NCBI RefSeq assembly: GCF_000972845.2
Contig: NC_040021.1
Coordinates: forward strand, 6,925,291 to 6,989,290
Reading direction: 5' to 3'
Length of the DNA stretch: 64,000 nucleotides
Origin: Larimichthys crocea
Taxonomy: Eukaryota; Chordata; Actinopteri; Sciaenidae
Below are positions 45,300-56,585 of the stretch, in pieces (within the stretch, counting starts at the first letter, position 1; each line of letters opens with the position of its first letter). The translations under genes were made by a program, and so were the position numbers. Below the pieces are notes generated by a model. It did not search any database. It saw only the letters and a program-made list of their open reading frames with translations, and was not told where the DNA came from.

Positions 45300-45341
<42 letters not shown>
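45299..45341 (+). repeat. (CA)n microsatellite
   Basis: About 21 CA units. Confidence 0.95.
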
Positions 45342-45344
<3 letters not shown>

Positions 45345-45559
45345 TATCCAGCATGCAGACAGCAGAGTGCCGGTTGGGAGTAATTCCTGCTCGGGGCACT
45401 GTGCTCCAGGCAAGGCAGGCGCGTGCTGGATATTTCATTATTCATTAATTTACTGTTTAACAAATCCTGTCATTACTGAGCCCGAGCCGAGTTCACACAC
45501 ACACACACACACAGACACACACACACACATACAAAACACACTCGCAGCAGTGGGTGTCA

Positions 45560-45760
45560 GGCGTGGCAAATCGGCCTGTTTGATCCCGGACTTCTCAACA
45601 AACGGGGAGAGAGCCATGAATAATAAGAAACGCGAAGCCTCGCCGGAACGAGGGAGCGTGACACTGTCTCACAAAAAGCCCTTTAGCATGGAGCAAAGCT
45701 CCGCCGGGGCCTCACCGAGGGCCCAGGGTTCATTATATGAAAAGACAAAACAAACAGTTG
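45560..45760. promoter_or_regulatory. CpG-containing unique block
   Basis: catgaataataagaaacgcg, gcctcgccggaacgaggg and agccctttagcatggagc stand out from the CA-rich flanks as unique sequence. It may be a conserved noncoding element. Confidence 0.25.
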
Positions 45761-46830
45761 GCACAACCGTGATCGATATGAAAGGCAAAGCTCCTACACA
45801 CACACACTACACACACACAAAAGGCAAAAGTGAATCAGTCATGTTTGACAAAAGACGCAGCACTGTTTCCTTTCTGCACATGGAGGAGTCAAACATGGCT
45901 GCTGTTTACTATTTTCTACTGAGTCCACTAATGGGATAAGGATTAAAGCTGTGAATATGTTTTTGGCTCACCCATCTCTGTTTTTTGGCTCAAATCCATG
46001 CAAAAACAAAGAGGGATCTACTTGAATTTCCCATGAAACAGAACATATACAGAACGATGAACTCAGACACTAGAATAATGACTTTTACTTTCCCTTTTCA
46101 GTCTAGTTCACTTAATTAATTAACAGAGGAAGCCTCCAGGCGACAAATATTCATTATTTCACAGGAAGAAAAACATGTATCATAAATATTATAATGATAT
46201 ATTTGTGTTGTTCAAATACATTTTTATTCTGAATCACCAACACCACCCTTTCGCAGACTGCATGGTTAGTGGCTGGAGAAAGGTGACCAGAGACTTGACA
46301 GCAGACCTGCAGTAAGGCGAAGGGTTAAAGCCCTCGAGTCCTGGCACTGAATGCCACAGCGAAAGGATAAGAGTGGTGTTCCAAGGAGAAACGACTTTAT
46401 TTCTCAATCTGCTGCCCTCAAGTACGACGCGGTCTGTGGGTGGCCACAGACTTGATGTCATTAACATGTGACATATGTAAAGCTGACTGGAAGTGGCTGG
46501 AGGCCAGTGTTTGTCCCCGCTGCTGTTCTTATGTCTATGGGGCAAGGCAGGCTGAGTCTGGGCTTTGTCAGCAGTCAGCCAGCCAGCCAGCCAGCCAGGC
46601 AGGCCACTGTCTGCTGCTGTTGATAGTGAACACGTTTATCAGTATGCATGACGGACAGTGTGTGTGAATGTGTGTTTGCTGGTAGCTCAGGGCAGAACGG
46701 GTGGTGGCGGTGGTGGTTGGTGGGGGTCTGGCTGGTTCTTCTATCAGGGGGGTCCTTGAATGTGTGGGCAGGGACACGGGCAGTCCGGGTCCCTTAAGGT
46801 TGGGCTGAAGACGCTGAGTTGAAGTGACAC

Positions 46831-46831
46831 A

Positions 46832-46861
<30 letters not shown>
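46831..46861 (+). repeat. (GCT)n microsatellite, 10 units
   Basis: An uninterrupted CTG/GCT array in noncoding DNA. Confidence 0.92.
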
Positions 46862-46862
<1 letters not shown>

Positions 46863-47199
46863 AGGCAAGGCTGCCTCTCTAGACGGGTCAAGGTTACACA
46901 GAGGAGAATACACTTCTGCCACATTGTACACTTACACAGAGACACCCGCACACAAACTCAGGGACACAAAGCGATGCTCCATAGTGCCATGATGCAGAGG
47001 CTTTTCAAATCTTAACTGATTTTATGAACGTGGGAGATCACAGATGAAATGACGGATTTAAGGCAATTTTTAGTTTAAACCGTAAGAATGCACACAGCAA
47101 ACAAGTCTACAGTATCTACCGGGTGTTTCTGCATTTCAGAGTGCCAATTCGAGGGACTTGAGATGTCCCAAAAACTTACACGATCAAACCAAGCAGAAA

Positions 47200-47285
47200 C
47201 CTCCGAGTCCCAAAAACTGCAGTTCCTTGAATGGCCACTTTAGGCTGGCTACAGAGCAAGTTACTCTCCATAAGCCCCCATGTTG
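47200..47285 (+). mobile_element. Repeat family A, partial copy
   Basis: It shares actgcagttcctt, ggctggctacagagc and ctccataagcccccatgtt with the copies at 54453 and 61410. Only the 5' third is present. Confidence 0.6.
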
Positions 47286-47454
47286 TCTCATGCTGTCACA
47301 AGTGGGAATGTGGTCTCTTACATGGTTTTTGCACCTGCTCAGATTTTGACCTATGTTGAGGTACAAGTGATGCAGCCTACAGTTTAGCCGTAGACGGTCC
47401 AGACCAGACTGACCCAAGGATTGAAAAAACCTGCAGCCTAGTGAACTTGAAAGT

Positions 47455-47765
47455 TATTGTTTGACATTTTTGGAATATTTGCTTTCTTGTCACCAGTTAG
47501 GTGGGAAGATGAATAACAATCTCACATTTGTTTAGTTAATATGAACCTATAGCCAGGAGACGGTTAGCACAGCTGGAAACAGATAGGAACCACTATCCTG
47601 GCTCTATCTAAAGCCGTCACCTCTAATTAACACATTATATCACGTTTGATTTATCTGTTCATAAAATAAAATGTAAAAAGAAGTTGTGGTTTTATTTCCA
47701 GATCATTTCTTGACCGGGAGCAGTAACTTCCTGAAGTCTCTGCTGGTTGATTAGCAACCTCACCG
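47455..47765 (+). mobile_element. Repeat family B, near full copy
   Basis: The words gacatttttggaatatttgc, gaacctatagccaggagacg, gttagcacagctggaaacag, cactatcctggctctatcta, ttgtggttttatttcc and cgggagcagtaacttcctg, in this order, match a repeat found throughout percomorph genomes (nonautonomous, SINE-like or MITE). Recalled, not searched. Confidence 0.6.
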
Positions 47766-47873
47766 CGACGACAAGGTTCATGTTCCATCTCAGCGAAGGA
47801 TGTCACCATGAGGACGATGATCTTTCCATAACCGTAACCAAGCAGTGTCAATCGCCTTGATGTAACCGTTATT

Positions 47874-47945
47874 AAGATAAGAAGATCTTTTATTGATCCC
47901 CCCAGAGGGGAAATTCCGGTGTTACAGCAGCACAGGGACAAAATA
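47874..47945 (+). mobile_element. Retroposon 3'-tail-like fragment
   Basis: gatcttttattgatcccccc, agaggggaaattccgg and gttacagcagcacagggac is the hairpin-bearing motif (GATCCCC...GGGGAAATT) common at 3' ends of fish non-LTR elements. The family is left open. Confidence 0.5.
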
Positions 47946-49784
47946 ATTACAGATAAGAACTATTCTAACTAATTTTCCACAACCACAAGCTTTCCCCAAA
48001 TGTTGCCGAGTAGTTTTAGTTGCCAAAAAATGAAAGAAAATACTGCTGGTACGTCTTCACCCTACTGATAGAGATGTCAGATCAGCAATACTCACACTAG
48101 CCAACCACACACAAGAGTAGCCGATTTAGAGGAATTCAGAATTGGCTGCTGAAGTGATTAGCTAGGAAAAAAAACAAACCCTGCATGATTCAATTTCAAT
48201 CACAAAACAATGCAGGTATCAACTATGGAGGAGGAGGGAATCAATTAGAAATGATTGGTGGGATGGTGTGGGCATTTGAGGATTACTATATATACGCACC
48301 ACTACTCTTGTGCATTATTAACTCCCTGTTTACTCAACTCTAACACACACACACACACAAATATATACAGTATACACACAGTCCTCTGAGAGCCAGTTGT
48401 TATTAGCTGTGTGTATTGTTGGAGGCATGCTTGGGTCATACCACTTACAGACGCGAACATACAGGAAGCACCTGTGAATGGGAGGAATGTCACAGGAGGT
48501 CAGATACGAGACAAGAGCATCGATTGTAGACAGAAAGAGATTTCAAGGAGAAGAGAGATACGAATACTCTGCGGAAAGCTCATTTTGGTCAAACCCAGAG
48601 AGCATAAAACTCATAAAACACACAGGAAATTAAGGAGATTATTAGAATTAATGAAAGTGGATCAAATGACCCTGCTGAATATCATTTAATCCTACGAGTA
48701 TCATGAATTTATTTACATCGATAAGCTACATTCGCACAGATCCTCTTAATCCTTCCATTTAGATAGTTTGGACCAAATGTGAGCTGGCTCTGACACATAC
48801 TGTATATAGCAGGGTAGCAGCATGCAGGCTAGGTTTTAGACAGTTTTTGGTCGCCAAACATTATAGTTGCAGCATTTCTGCCCTTTGCGTGATGTAACAT
48901 TGTGTATGTTTGGTCTGTTATGTTTCAGAATAAGAAAGATTAAGCAAAATTAATCAAAGAGTGCAAGGCAAATCATTGTTTCTTGTTGCTATGTTCAGAT
49001 TCCAAAAGAAGTAGAAAGCGCTATATCCATCCAAGTAGAACAAGCGTATAATCATATTGTTGCAACACAATTCATTCAAGGAACAATATCCTGAGCTGCA
49101 CAGTGCCCAAAATGTAAGATAGATCATAAATAGCACATCATGCTGTTGGTTCGGGTGTTCCTTTTCTACAGCGTATAACACATCCATGAGCATGAAAACA
49201 ATGCACTATTTACATTTTTATGGGTGCCTTTTACGTGTATACAGAGTATAATACCTAATCTAGAGGACACTTAACACACAGACTGTACTGCCCTGAAGGT
49301 CAAAGACTGCAGCAGATCCCCGCAGTGTGCACTGCAGGAGGCAGGCCTGAAAACACATATTAAACCACCTGTTTAAGCACAACTCAGTGATGGTCTATGG
49401 GTTTGCCACTCATGCTGACGTTTATCTACATATACTGCAAACACAACAAAGGTGTGATCAGAAATAAAATGGATGGAGGTAGGATGATGATTTTAGAAGA
49501 GAGTGATGAGGGAGAAAACAGAAGAAGTGCATTGTTTGTTTGTTTGTTACAGATATATAATACAGATTGTGGCTCAGAGACAGTGAGAGAGAGACAGGGG
49601 GGGCAGAGAGACAGGGGGGAGACAGAGACAGTGAGAGAGACGGCCTCAGGGCGATAGAGGGCTCTGTTCAGTGTCTGAACAAAATGCCCAGTCTGATCGA
49701 GTGCACAGGGCCATGAACCAACCTCCACCCCTATAGCATCCATCTCGCCCTCATAACACTTCTAACACAGTGTGGAGAGAGACA

Positions 49785-49932
<148 letters not shown>

Positions 49933-50349
49933 TAAAGATAGACAGATACAGCCGTCATTTCTGTGACAGTTCATTTCCGATATGACGCACATAGTTCAGT
50001 TTGTTTGAATACATATTTAATGTAGAATACTAACAGCCGCTGTCTGTTTGAGCATTATTATTATTGTAATGAATATAAATATGGATAGGGCTCATTATTT
50101 TTGTTTTTTACTTTTTAAAAGTAAAAGAAAAACAGGACTATCAGTATTTACTTTGAATATTAAAAAGTTGTTTTTAAAAACTCCACAGGGAATATCTAAT
50201 TTTACAAATAAAACTGGCAGCTCAAAGAGTTTTAACCCCTTAATTCACTTATCCTATTTTCTTTTTATTAGGTAGATTTAAGGAATGACTCTCACTGTCT
50301 AACAGTGTCATATGTTAGAACAGCTCGTGATAAATCCTTAATTTTTTGG

Positions 50350-50450
50350 CCAGGAGTTAGGTAAGAGGATCAGCAGCTGGTTAGCTCAGCTTAAAGACTG
50401 GAAACAGGCAGAAACCACCACAAGAAAACAGATATAATGCATTAGTCTTA
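50350..50450 (+). mobile_element. Repeat family B, short copy
   Basis: ccaggagttaggtaagagg, cagctggttagctcagctta and aagactggaaacaggcagaa align in order with the central part of the 47455 copy. Confidence 0.5.
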
Positions 50451-51086
50451 AAGATGCTGGCAGACTAACGTGGTCCGTACAAGCATGAGTGTATCAATCG
50501 TCAGACTCAACTCTCGATTAAAAGAACAAAACAAAGCAAAATTCAAAAATGTTCAACTATACCTTTAAAGGGAAACTGTTTATTGTACATTTTGAATAAC
50601 CTTAGATGGCTCTTTTGCTCCTCTTTTTAATATCAGAATCATTTTGTGAGCTAAAGTTATGCAAGAATCTTGAATCTAGTTTACCATAAACTGCAGTGAC
50701 GTCTATTTGCGGCAGGTAACATAAAAATGCAAACTCTGGATGAAAGTCTGTCTTAACCTAGTGAAAATAGGTTACCGACACTAAAGAACAAGTTTTAAAT
50801 ATTGAATATTAGTGCAAACCATCAGTTGTTTCAGTCCCAAAAACACAATCCTGACATTTGAATATTCATATCAGTTGAGCCAAGTGTCTGTGCAAGTGTG
50901 TATGAGAAAGGGACAAGGAGACAAAGGGGACAGTGGTGTGGCCGATGGGCTGCTCGGGTTAGTTTGGACAGCAGAAACGAGGCTTCACTTGATGTTGAAC
51001 CAAGAGGACAGGAGGAGGCCCGGCCATGACGTTCATCACATCTGAAGCCCCCATCTGTACTGGTGTCTCCCCACCAGTCAACTTAC

Positions 51087-51088
<2 letters not shown>

Positions 51089-51128
<40 letters not shown>
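51089..51128 (+). repeat. (CA)n microsatellite
   Basis: About 20 CA units. Confidence 0.93.
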
Positions 51129-51130
<2 letters not shown>

Positions 51131-52094
51131 GGCTCTAATCTCTTCTGACAGTGCTCACATTCAGTTAGGCCCCACAGTGCTTGTGCATGTCACTGACCAT
51201 AAACAAAACATACACTCCTCTACGGGAGACACACCACAGGACACGGGGCGTGGATACCCGAGAAATACCAAAAGACAGGGGTGTGGGGAGTGTGCGTTGC
51301 AAAAGTGTGTGTGATGCCTACGATGGGTGTCTGTGTGTGTGTTTGTGTGTGTATGTATGTGAAGCTTCTAGGGAAGGAGAACAGATGCCTGCAGGTCATG
51401 TCATATCTGGCATTAGGGCAAAGTCAATGGCATCCGAGCCAATGGAAACAAAGAGATGCCAGTTAGCAAGCAGCGGGGCTGGATGCTGGATGAAGCCGTA
51501 TCGTCACATTACCTCGTATTACTGGTTCTCTTTTCAATATTTGGTTGTTTGATTTGTTTTTCCAGTACAAATAACTATGTTGAATTTGTACCGAAAGATG
51601 GAGCCAAGAAAGTTGTTTTTCCTCAAGTACCGTTACCCCGAGGCGCAGGAATTTTAGAATATTGAACTAAATACACTTTTCACCACCTGAACATATGATC
51701 CTGCCTTAAGTTATTTATTTAGTTGATTCATTTAGTCGACTTACCAGGTTCAAACTCACCTTGAATAATTACTGACACTCAATAATCCATTGGCTTTTTT
51801 TTTTTTTTTGATATATTTGTCCATCTCTGACATTCAAATTTATCAGCCAGAGACGATTCTTTGTACAAAAAGGTGCCTTTAATGCAGGACTTAGAGTGTC
51901 CCATGTGTGTTATGAACACAGTGACCACAAGTCCCCGTCTGTCCAGGATCGTTGGGTGTCCCCCAAGTCCCCGCAAATAGCTGTAAAAATCTAAATAACT
52001 CATAGTTCATAAATGAATGTAATTGTTCCTATTCTCAGTGCAAATAAGATAATTATAATATTTTACATTACATGTTCTGTCCCACTCATTATTA

Positions 52095-52415
52095 CCAAAC
52101 AATGGACTGTATAAATACAAATGGATGTAGATGGATGCAGATTTCTGAAGAGCCTTTGTGAAGCTGGTGGCTCTGGCTGTCGACCATCTTGGCAGTCTTC
52201 CGCCTGCTCTCCACTAATCCGGAAATGGACAATGAGACGGAGCGTCGGTGGACCTGAGGCAGGCTGAATTACCGGTAAGTCTGGTTGCTCAAATGAGCCA
52301 CCTGTAAACAGCACCTACGCTCTTAATTATGCATAACTTTGATCCTTAACATTATTTGAACGAGTGAGATCTATAACAATTCTGTCAATTCTTGTCATGA
52401 AGCCAGGAAATTAGG
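52095..52415 (-). mobile_element. Repeat family A, inverted copy
   Basis: The reverse complement matches the 3' two thirds of the 54453 copy: catgacaa...ttctgtc, ttatgcataattaagagcg, tgagcaaccagact, ccagagccacc and cttcagaaatctg. It is on the minus strand relative to the other copies. Confidence 0.6.
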
Positions 52416-53576
52416 ATGTAATCACGTTTTAACTTATAGATTTTGTATCAATTTTTTAAATCAATGTGTCAAGGCAGTTCCTAGCCTATGAGTCATCAGC
52501 AAGCGTCATATGCTATGATGCATATCATCAGGACCGCTCAATCCGTCCTTTCTGAGGAGCTCCAGGAGACTTACTCCTTCAGAAAGTATTCTGCAACAAA
52601 AAAAAGCTGTGTTCACTGCATCCATGGTGTGCTAATCACTGAAATAGTGATTTTTGCTGTAGACCACCAACTTAGCCTGTTTGGCTGACCACCAGATCAG
52701 GTTAAAATATAGCATCACAGTTTGATGCTTGATGCTTTCTAGGCCAAAACGTACCTGCACATCATCATTTCCACAAGAATGTGAGAAAAAATAAAAACAG
52801 GAGAGTGCCACGCAGCATTTCTAATGTGCTCCCACATATTTATTCTTCCATTTCACATCTCGAGGTCTTGTGTATTCACAAAATGTCTCGTTTAGATGAT
52901 GTTTGTGTCGCTCCTCTTGTTCAAACGTTGTGAAAAATGACATTTTAAAAACCGAAGGAGAAATCATTTTCATCCTGTTCAGAAAAAATATTGACACACA
53001 CTAACTCCCCTGGGGTTGTTCTTCATATTTTTAGCTACTGTCAAAAATTATTACTTTAAATGTTGGTGTTGTGTTTTGGGTAGATGAGCTTCCAGTGCGA
53101 GTCCCTGGAGAAAAAGTTTGAATCCCACTGTGCCAGCTCTTTGGCTGCTGGCTGCTTAGTGAATGGAAACACAGTCAGTCGTTTCCACCAGAGAAAATGT
53201 GCTGTTTACAGACTGTTTTAAAGCATTTCTGGTTTTGCTAAGCGATAACACGGTGTGTGGCAGGAAAGATGGGAGAACGTGAAGATGTCATAAACAAAAG
53301 AGGATGTGAACCAACAGCAGCGTTATTCAGTCCAACAACATACCAAATGACAAAGTATGGTATTTAGTTTATTCTAAAACCCAACCTGACATTTTCTGAT
53401 CTGCTACATGTGGTTAAGTTATCTTAAAGTTTAGTCAACAAAAAAAAAACAGGTTAAGCTTTCAGAGAGATCCACCTTCATCATTAATAGAAACAATGTC
53501 TGTAGGAGACAGACTGAAAGTTGCATTGTGTAAAAACACATAGGGCCGCATTGGTTTGGATGTGTTGCTTCCAAGT

Positions 53577-53680
53577 GACAAACCTCCGTGGCTGTGAAGT
53601 GAAGCCGGTGCAGGGGTGCCAAAAACTGCAGAAATAAACATGTTTACAGCCTGGTACAAAAAGCAGTTTTGATTAATTAA
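53577..53680 (+). mobile_element. Repeat family A, internally deleted copy
   Basis: ccgtggctgtgaagtgaagc and ccaaaaactgcag are followed at once by aaataaacatgtttacagcc and tggtacaaaaagcagttttg. About 90 bp present in the 61410 copy are missing. Confidence 0.6.
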
Positions 53681-54010
53681 ATGTTTTAGTTATGACTGTT
53701 AACTTATGTCTCCCTATGAAAGAAAAGAAACGATTTTACTCGCACAGATCAGAACACCAAAGGTTTAAACAAAAATGTCCCGTCTGTCATTGAGACATCT
53801 TTTCACTGTACTTAGACTTCACAGGAAGCGTGAGGAAAAATCCTGCAGCACGGACAGAGGAGAAACTTTTCTAGCTGGTTTTGGGTTACTCATATAAAAG
53901 TCAACACACATAAGCACACACATACGTACACACAACTAAACAGACTGGGCGTGATTGACAGCTCTGACCTGAATGTGCACATGGCTCCTTACCCTCGAGC
54001 TACAAGCAAG

Positions 54011-54013
<3 letters not shown>

Positions 54014-54062
<49 letters not shown>
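54014..54062 (+). repeat. (CA)n microsatellite, ~24 units
   Basis: An uninterrupted CA array. Confidence 0.95.
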
Positions 54063-54063
<1 letters not shown>

Positions 54064-54452
54064 GCTGCTATACACAATGATACATATTCTTGCACATATG
54101 CATTCATATGCCCAATGACAAATCCATTAACTCTTCCATCTGTGAGTGCATGTTAGCATGTGCTACAACTATGCATAGATAATGTATAGTACATTTATTC
54201 ATCCGTCTTCTTGAGTGTCTTTCTGAAGCCACTGAGCCTGTAAAATAGGTTGTGATACATGGTGTTATTGGATTTAAAGCGCTTTAAAGAAACTCTTTTT
54301 ACAGTTCAGACCATTTAGTTAAGTTATGGTTTATTTTGGATTTATGAATATATATGTATTAGCTGTTCCGATTAACTGAGACTACCATCAGCTGTACGAG
54401 GAGGAAGAGGTGGATCTGAAGCTGTCTTTTGTCTGAACCAGGCACCAAACTC

Positions 54453-54868
54453 CATGTCTGTGAAGTGAAGCCAACGCGGAAGGGCCAAAATACTGCAGTT
54501 CCTCAAACGTCCACATGAGGCCGGCTACAGAACGAGTCAATCTCCATAAGTCCCCATGTTTAAATGTCCAACTTCACAGCAGAAACAGGCATGAAACAAA
54601 CAGCTAATTTCTCCGTTCATGACAACTGTACTGAGTCTGAATTTTTATAGAATTCACCTGTTCAAATTATATTAAGACTTAAAGTTATGCATAATTAACA
54701 GCGTGGCTGCTTTGATTAACAGGTAGGTATCATTAAAGATGGCTTGTTTGAGCAACCAGGCGTCATTCAGGACTACCAAAATGGCAGCGGCCAGAGCCAC
54801 CACACTCTGAGCTTCAGAAACCTGTGGGTGACATCATGGATACGCTGTCTATTCTTTATATTGTCATT
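54453..54868 (+). mobile_element. Repeat family A, near full copy
   Basis: From tctgtgaagtgaagccaacg to gggtgacatcatggatacgc. The middle part holds ctccataagtccccatgtt, ccgttcatgacaactgtact, ttatgcataattaacagcgt, gtttgagcaaccaggcg and ggccagagccaccacac. No open frame of note lies inside it. Confidence 0.65.
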
Positions 54869-55919
54869 GGTCTGAACAGATACTGAACAGCTCTACTGAG
54901 TTATTTAGAGCAGCAGCACAGTGTATAAGGGATTGACACAAAATGAACTGCATTGTGTGTTCATTGAAATGAACATGTCACCCAGTGCAACAGTGCAGCT
55001 CACTGATGGGTTTCTGGACAAAAGTCAGGCTTTGTCTACACACACAACACTTGGGATCAGTTCACTGTAGTTTTTTTTTTTTCAAAGCATTTGTTGACAA
55101 TAGGAAAAATATAGAATATAATCAGACTCATCCTTTATTCACATTGTGTCAGGATTGAGGGCTGTTGTGCAGTGTGGAGCATTGTTTTCTCTCAGATCTT
55201 CCATAAAAATGAGCCACGGGCGAGTCAAAGTGAGTGTTAACAAGAGGGATACTAGAGCTTCAACTCGCCCGCCGGAGCCAACAGTGGGCGAATATTCATC
55301 CCTGCTCGTAAAATCATTTTGACTTCAGTGTGGTGGATCGGAGGGTTTGTTCTTATGACCTGCAGGGCTTCAGAGGAACCACAGTGGCTGGTTTGGATCA
55401 TGTGAGCTGGAGGGACGAGGAAGTATGACTGTTATTATATATTTTTTTAATATGTTCTTTGCAGCGGAGAGAATATCTACCCTGTCTATGATGACTTTGT
55501 GGTTCAACTTCAGCTTCAAGTTGTTGAAGAAAACGCCTCAATATATATATATATTTTTTAATTAGCACTTTTATTGCCACATACAAGTTTCGGGGATTTG
55601 AAGGGGAACACTCACTCTGCGCGTCCTTGTGATTTTAGGCAAAAAAAACGGAGAAAATGACTACCTCATTATCCTGAAATCACTTTTTAATTTGAATGAA
55701 TTGACTTAGGCATAAAAATATTACATACTATGTTGAGACTGGGTCATGCAAAGTAGTGATAAAGTGTAATAAAGCAGACATGCCCTATTTCTAACTTTTA
55801 AAAAACAGTTTAAGTGTAACTCTGCAAGTACACACACACACACACACACACTCTCTCTCTCTCTCTCTGATAGCAAAGGCGGAGCGGAGAGTAGCAAAGC
55901 AGAAAGCGAGAGGAGGGCT

Positions 55920-56070
55920 CACCATCTTCTCCGTTAAGCCTGGCTGACTAATTCTTGCTGCTAATTTGCGTTTGGTTAATTAACTAATTACTGAGGATGT
56001 CTGAGGGCGAGGCTGTCTGTCAGCCTGTATCAGTAATTATTTTCATCGTTTTAATTAGACTCACTCACTC
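55920..56070. promoter_or_regulatory. Homeodomain-rich enhancer-like block
   Basis: It contains TTAATTAACTAATTA at 55976-55990, gctaatttgcgtttgg, cagtaattattttcatcg and a further TAATTA at 56052-56057. At least five homeodomain cores lie in 150 bp of non-repetitive sequence between microsatellites. Confidence 0.42.
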
Positions 56071-56094
56071 CTAGACTCGATTTCTCCCATCCTA

Positions 56095-56137
<43 letters not shown>
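56095..56137 (+). repeat. (CA)n microsatellite
   Basis: About 21 CA units. Confidence 0.94.
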
Positions 56138-56143
<6 letters not shown>

Positions 56144-56414
56144 TACACCAGCCCATATTCAAACATCCTGCACTTTGTAAACAACAGTATGGAGACCATG
56201 TCTGACATCTATCTGGTCTGTAGATGTTTAAGATATATGTTCAAGATCATTTGCGTTCACAGCTCAGTGTGAACATTTACAGAGCAAGAGGAGGGCTTGT
56301 TTCTGATTTACTGATGGGATGTAATGAACACACTGCATGAACATCCTATTGGATAGCTTAGGGCTTAGGGTTATGACACCATTGCCTCCCTGTGCGGTGC
56401 AGAGATATTTTTAG

Positions 56415-56585
56415 GTTTAAAGGAATAGTTTGTTCTTTCAATATGAATCTGCAGCCAGAATCAGCTTAGCTTAAAGATTGTAAACAGCTGGTCTGCATGA
56501 AGTTAAACTCCACCTGCAAGCTCTAAAACTCACAAATTAGGACTAGATCATTTGTTTAATCCGTACTAAAACTTGTGATGTTAAA
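56415..56585 (+). mobile_element. Repeat family B, degenerate copy
   Basis: atgaatctgcagccagaatc, agcttagcttaaagattgta and ttgtttaatccgtactaaaa follow the same order as in the 47455 copy. Confidence 0.45.

Larger units (their letters stand above)
40996..47199. other. Downstream flank of tfap2b, first part
   Basis: No coding exon is recognised. It holds a (GAAA)25 array, a repeat fragment at 42384-42490, enhancer-like blocks at 43660-43830 and 45560-45760, and CA arrays. A 264-codon open frame at 45145-45939 is judged to be chance. Confidence 0.55.

Noticed and set aside
45145..45939. 264-codon open frame on the + strand
   Set aside because: It runs through two CA arrays read as Thr-His repeats, has no recognisable domain and no splice support. 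The unique CpG block inside reads better as noncoding.
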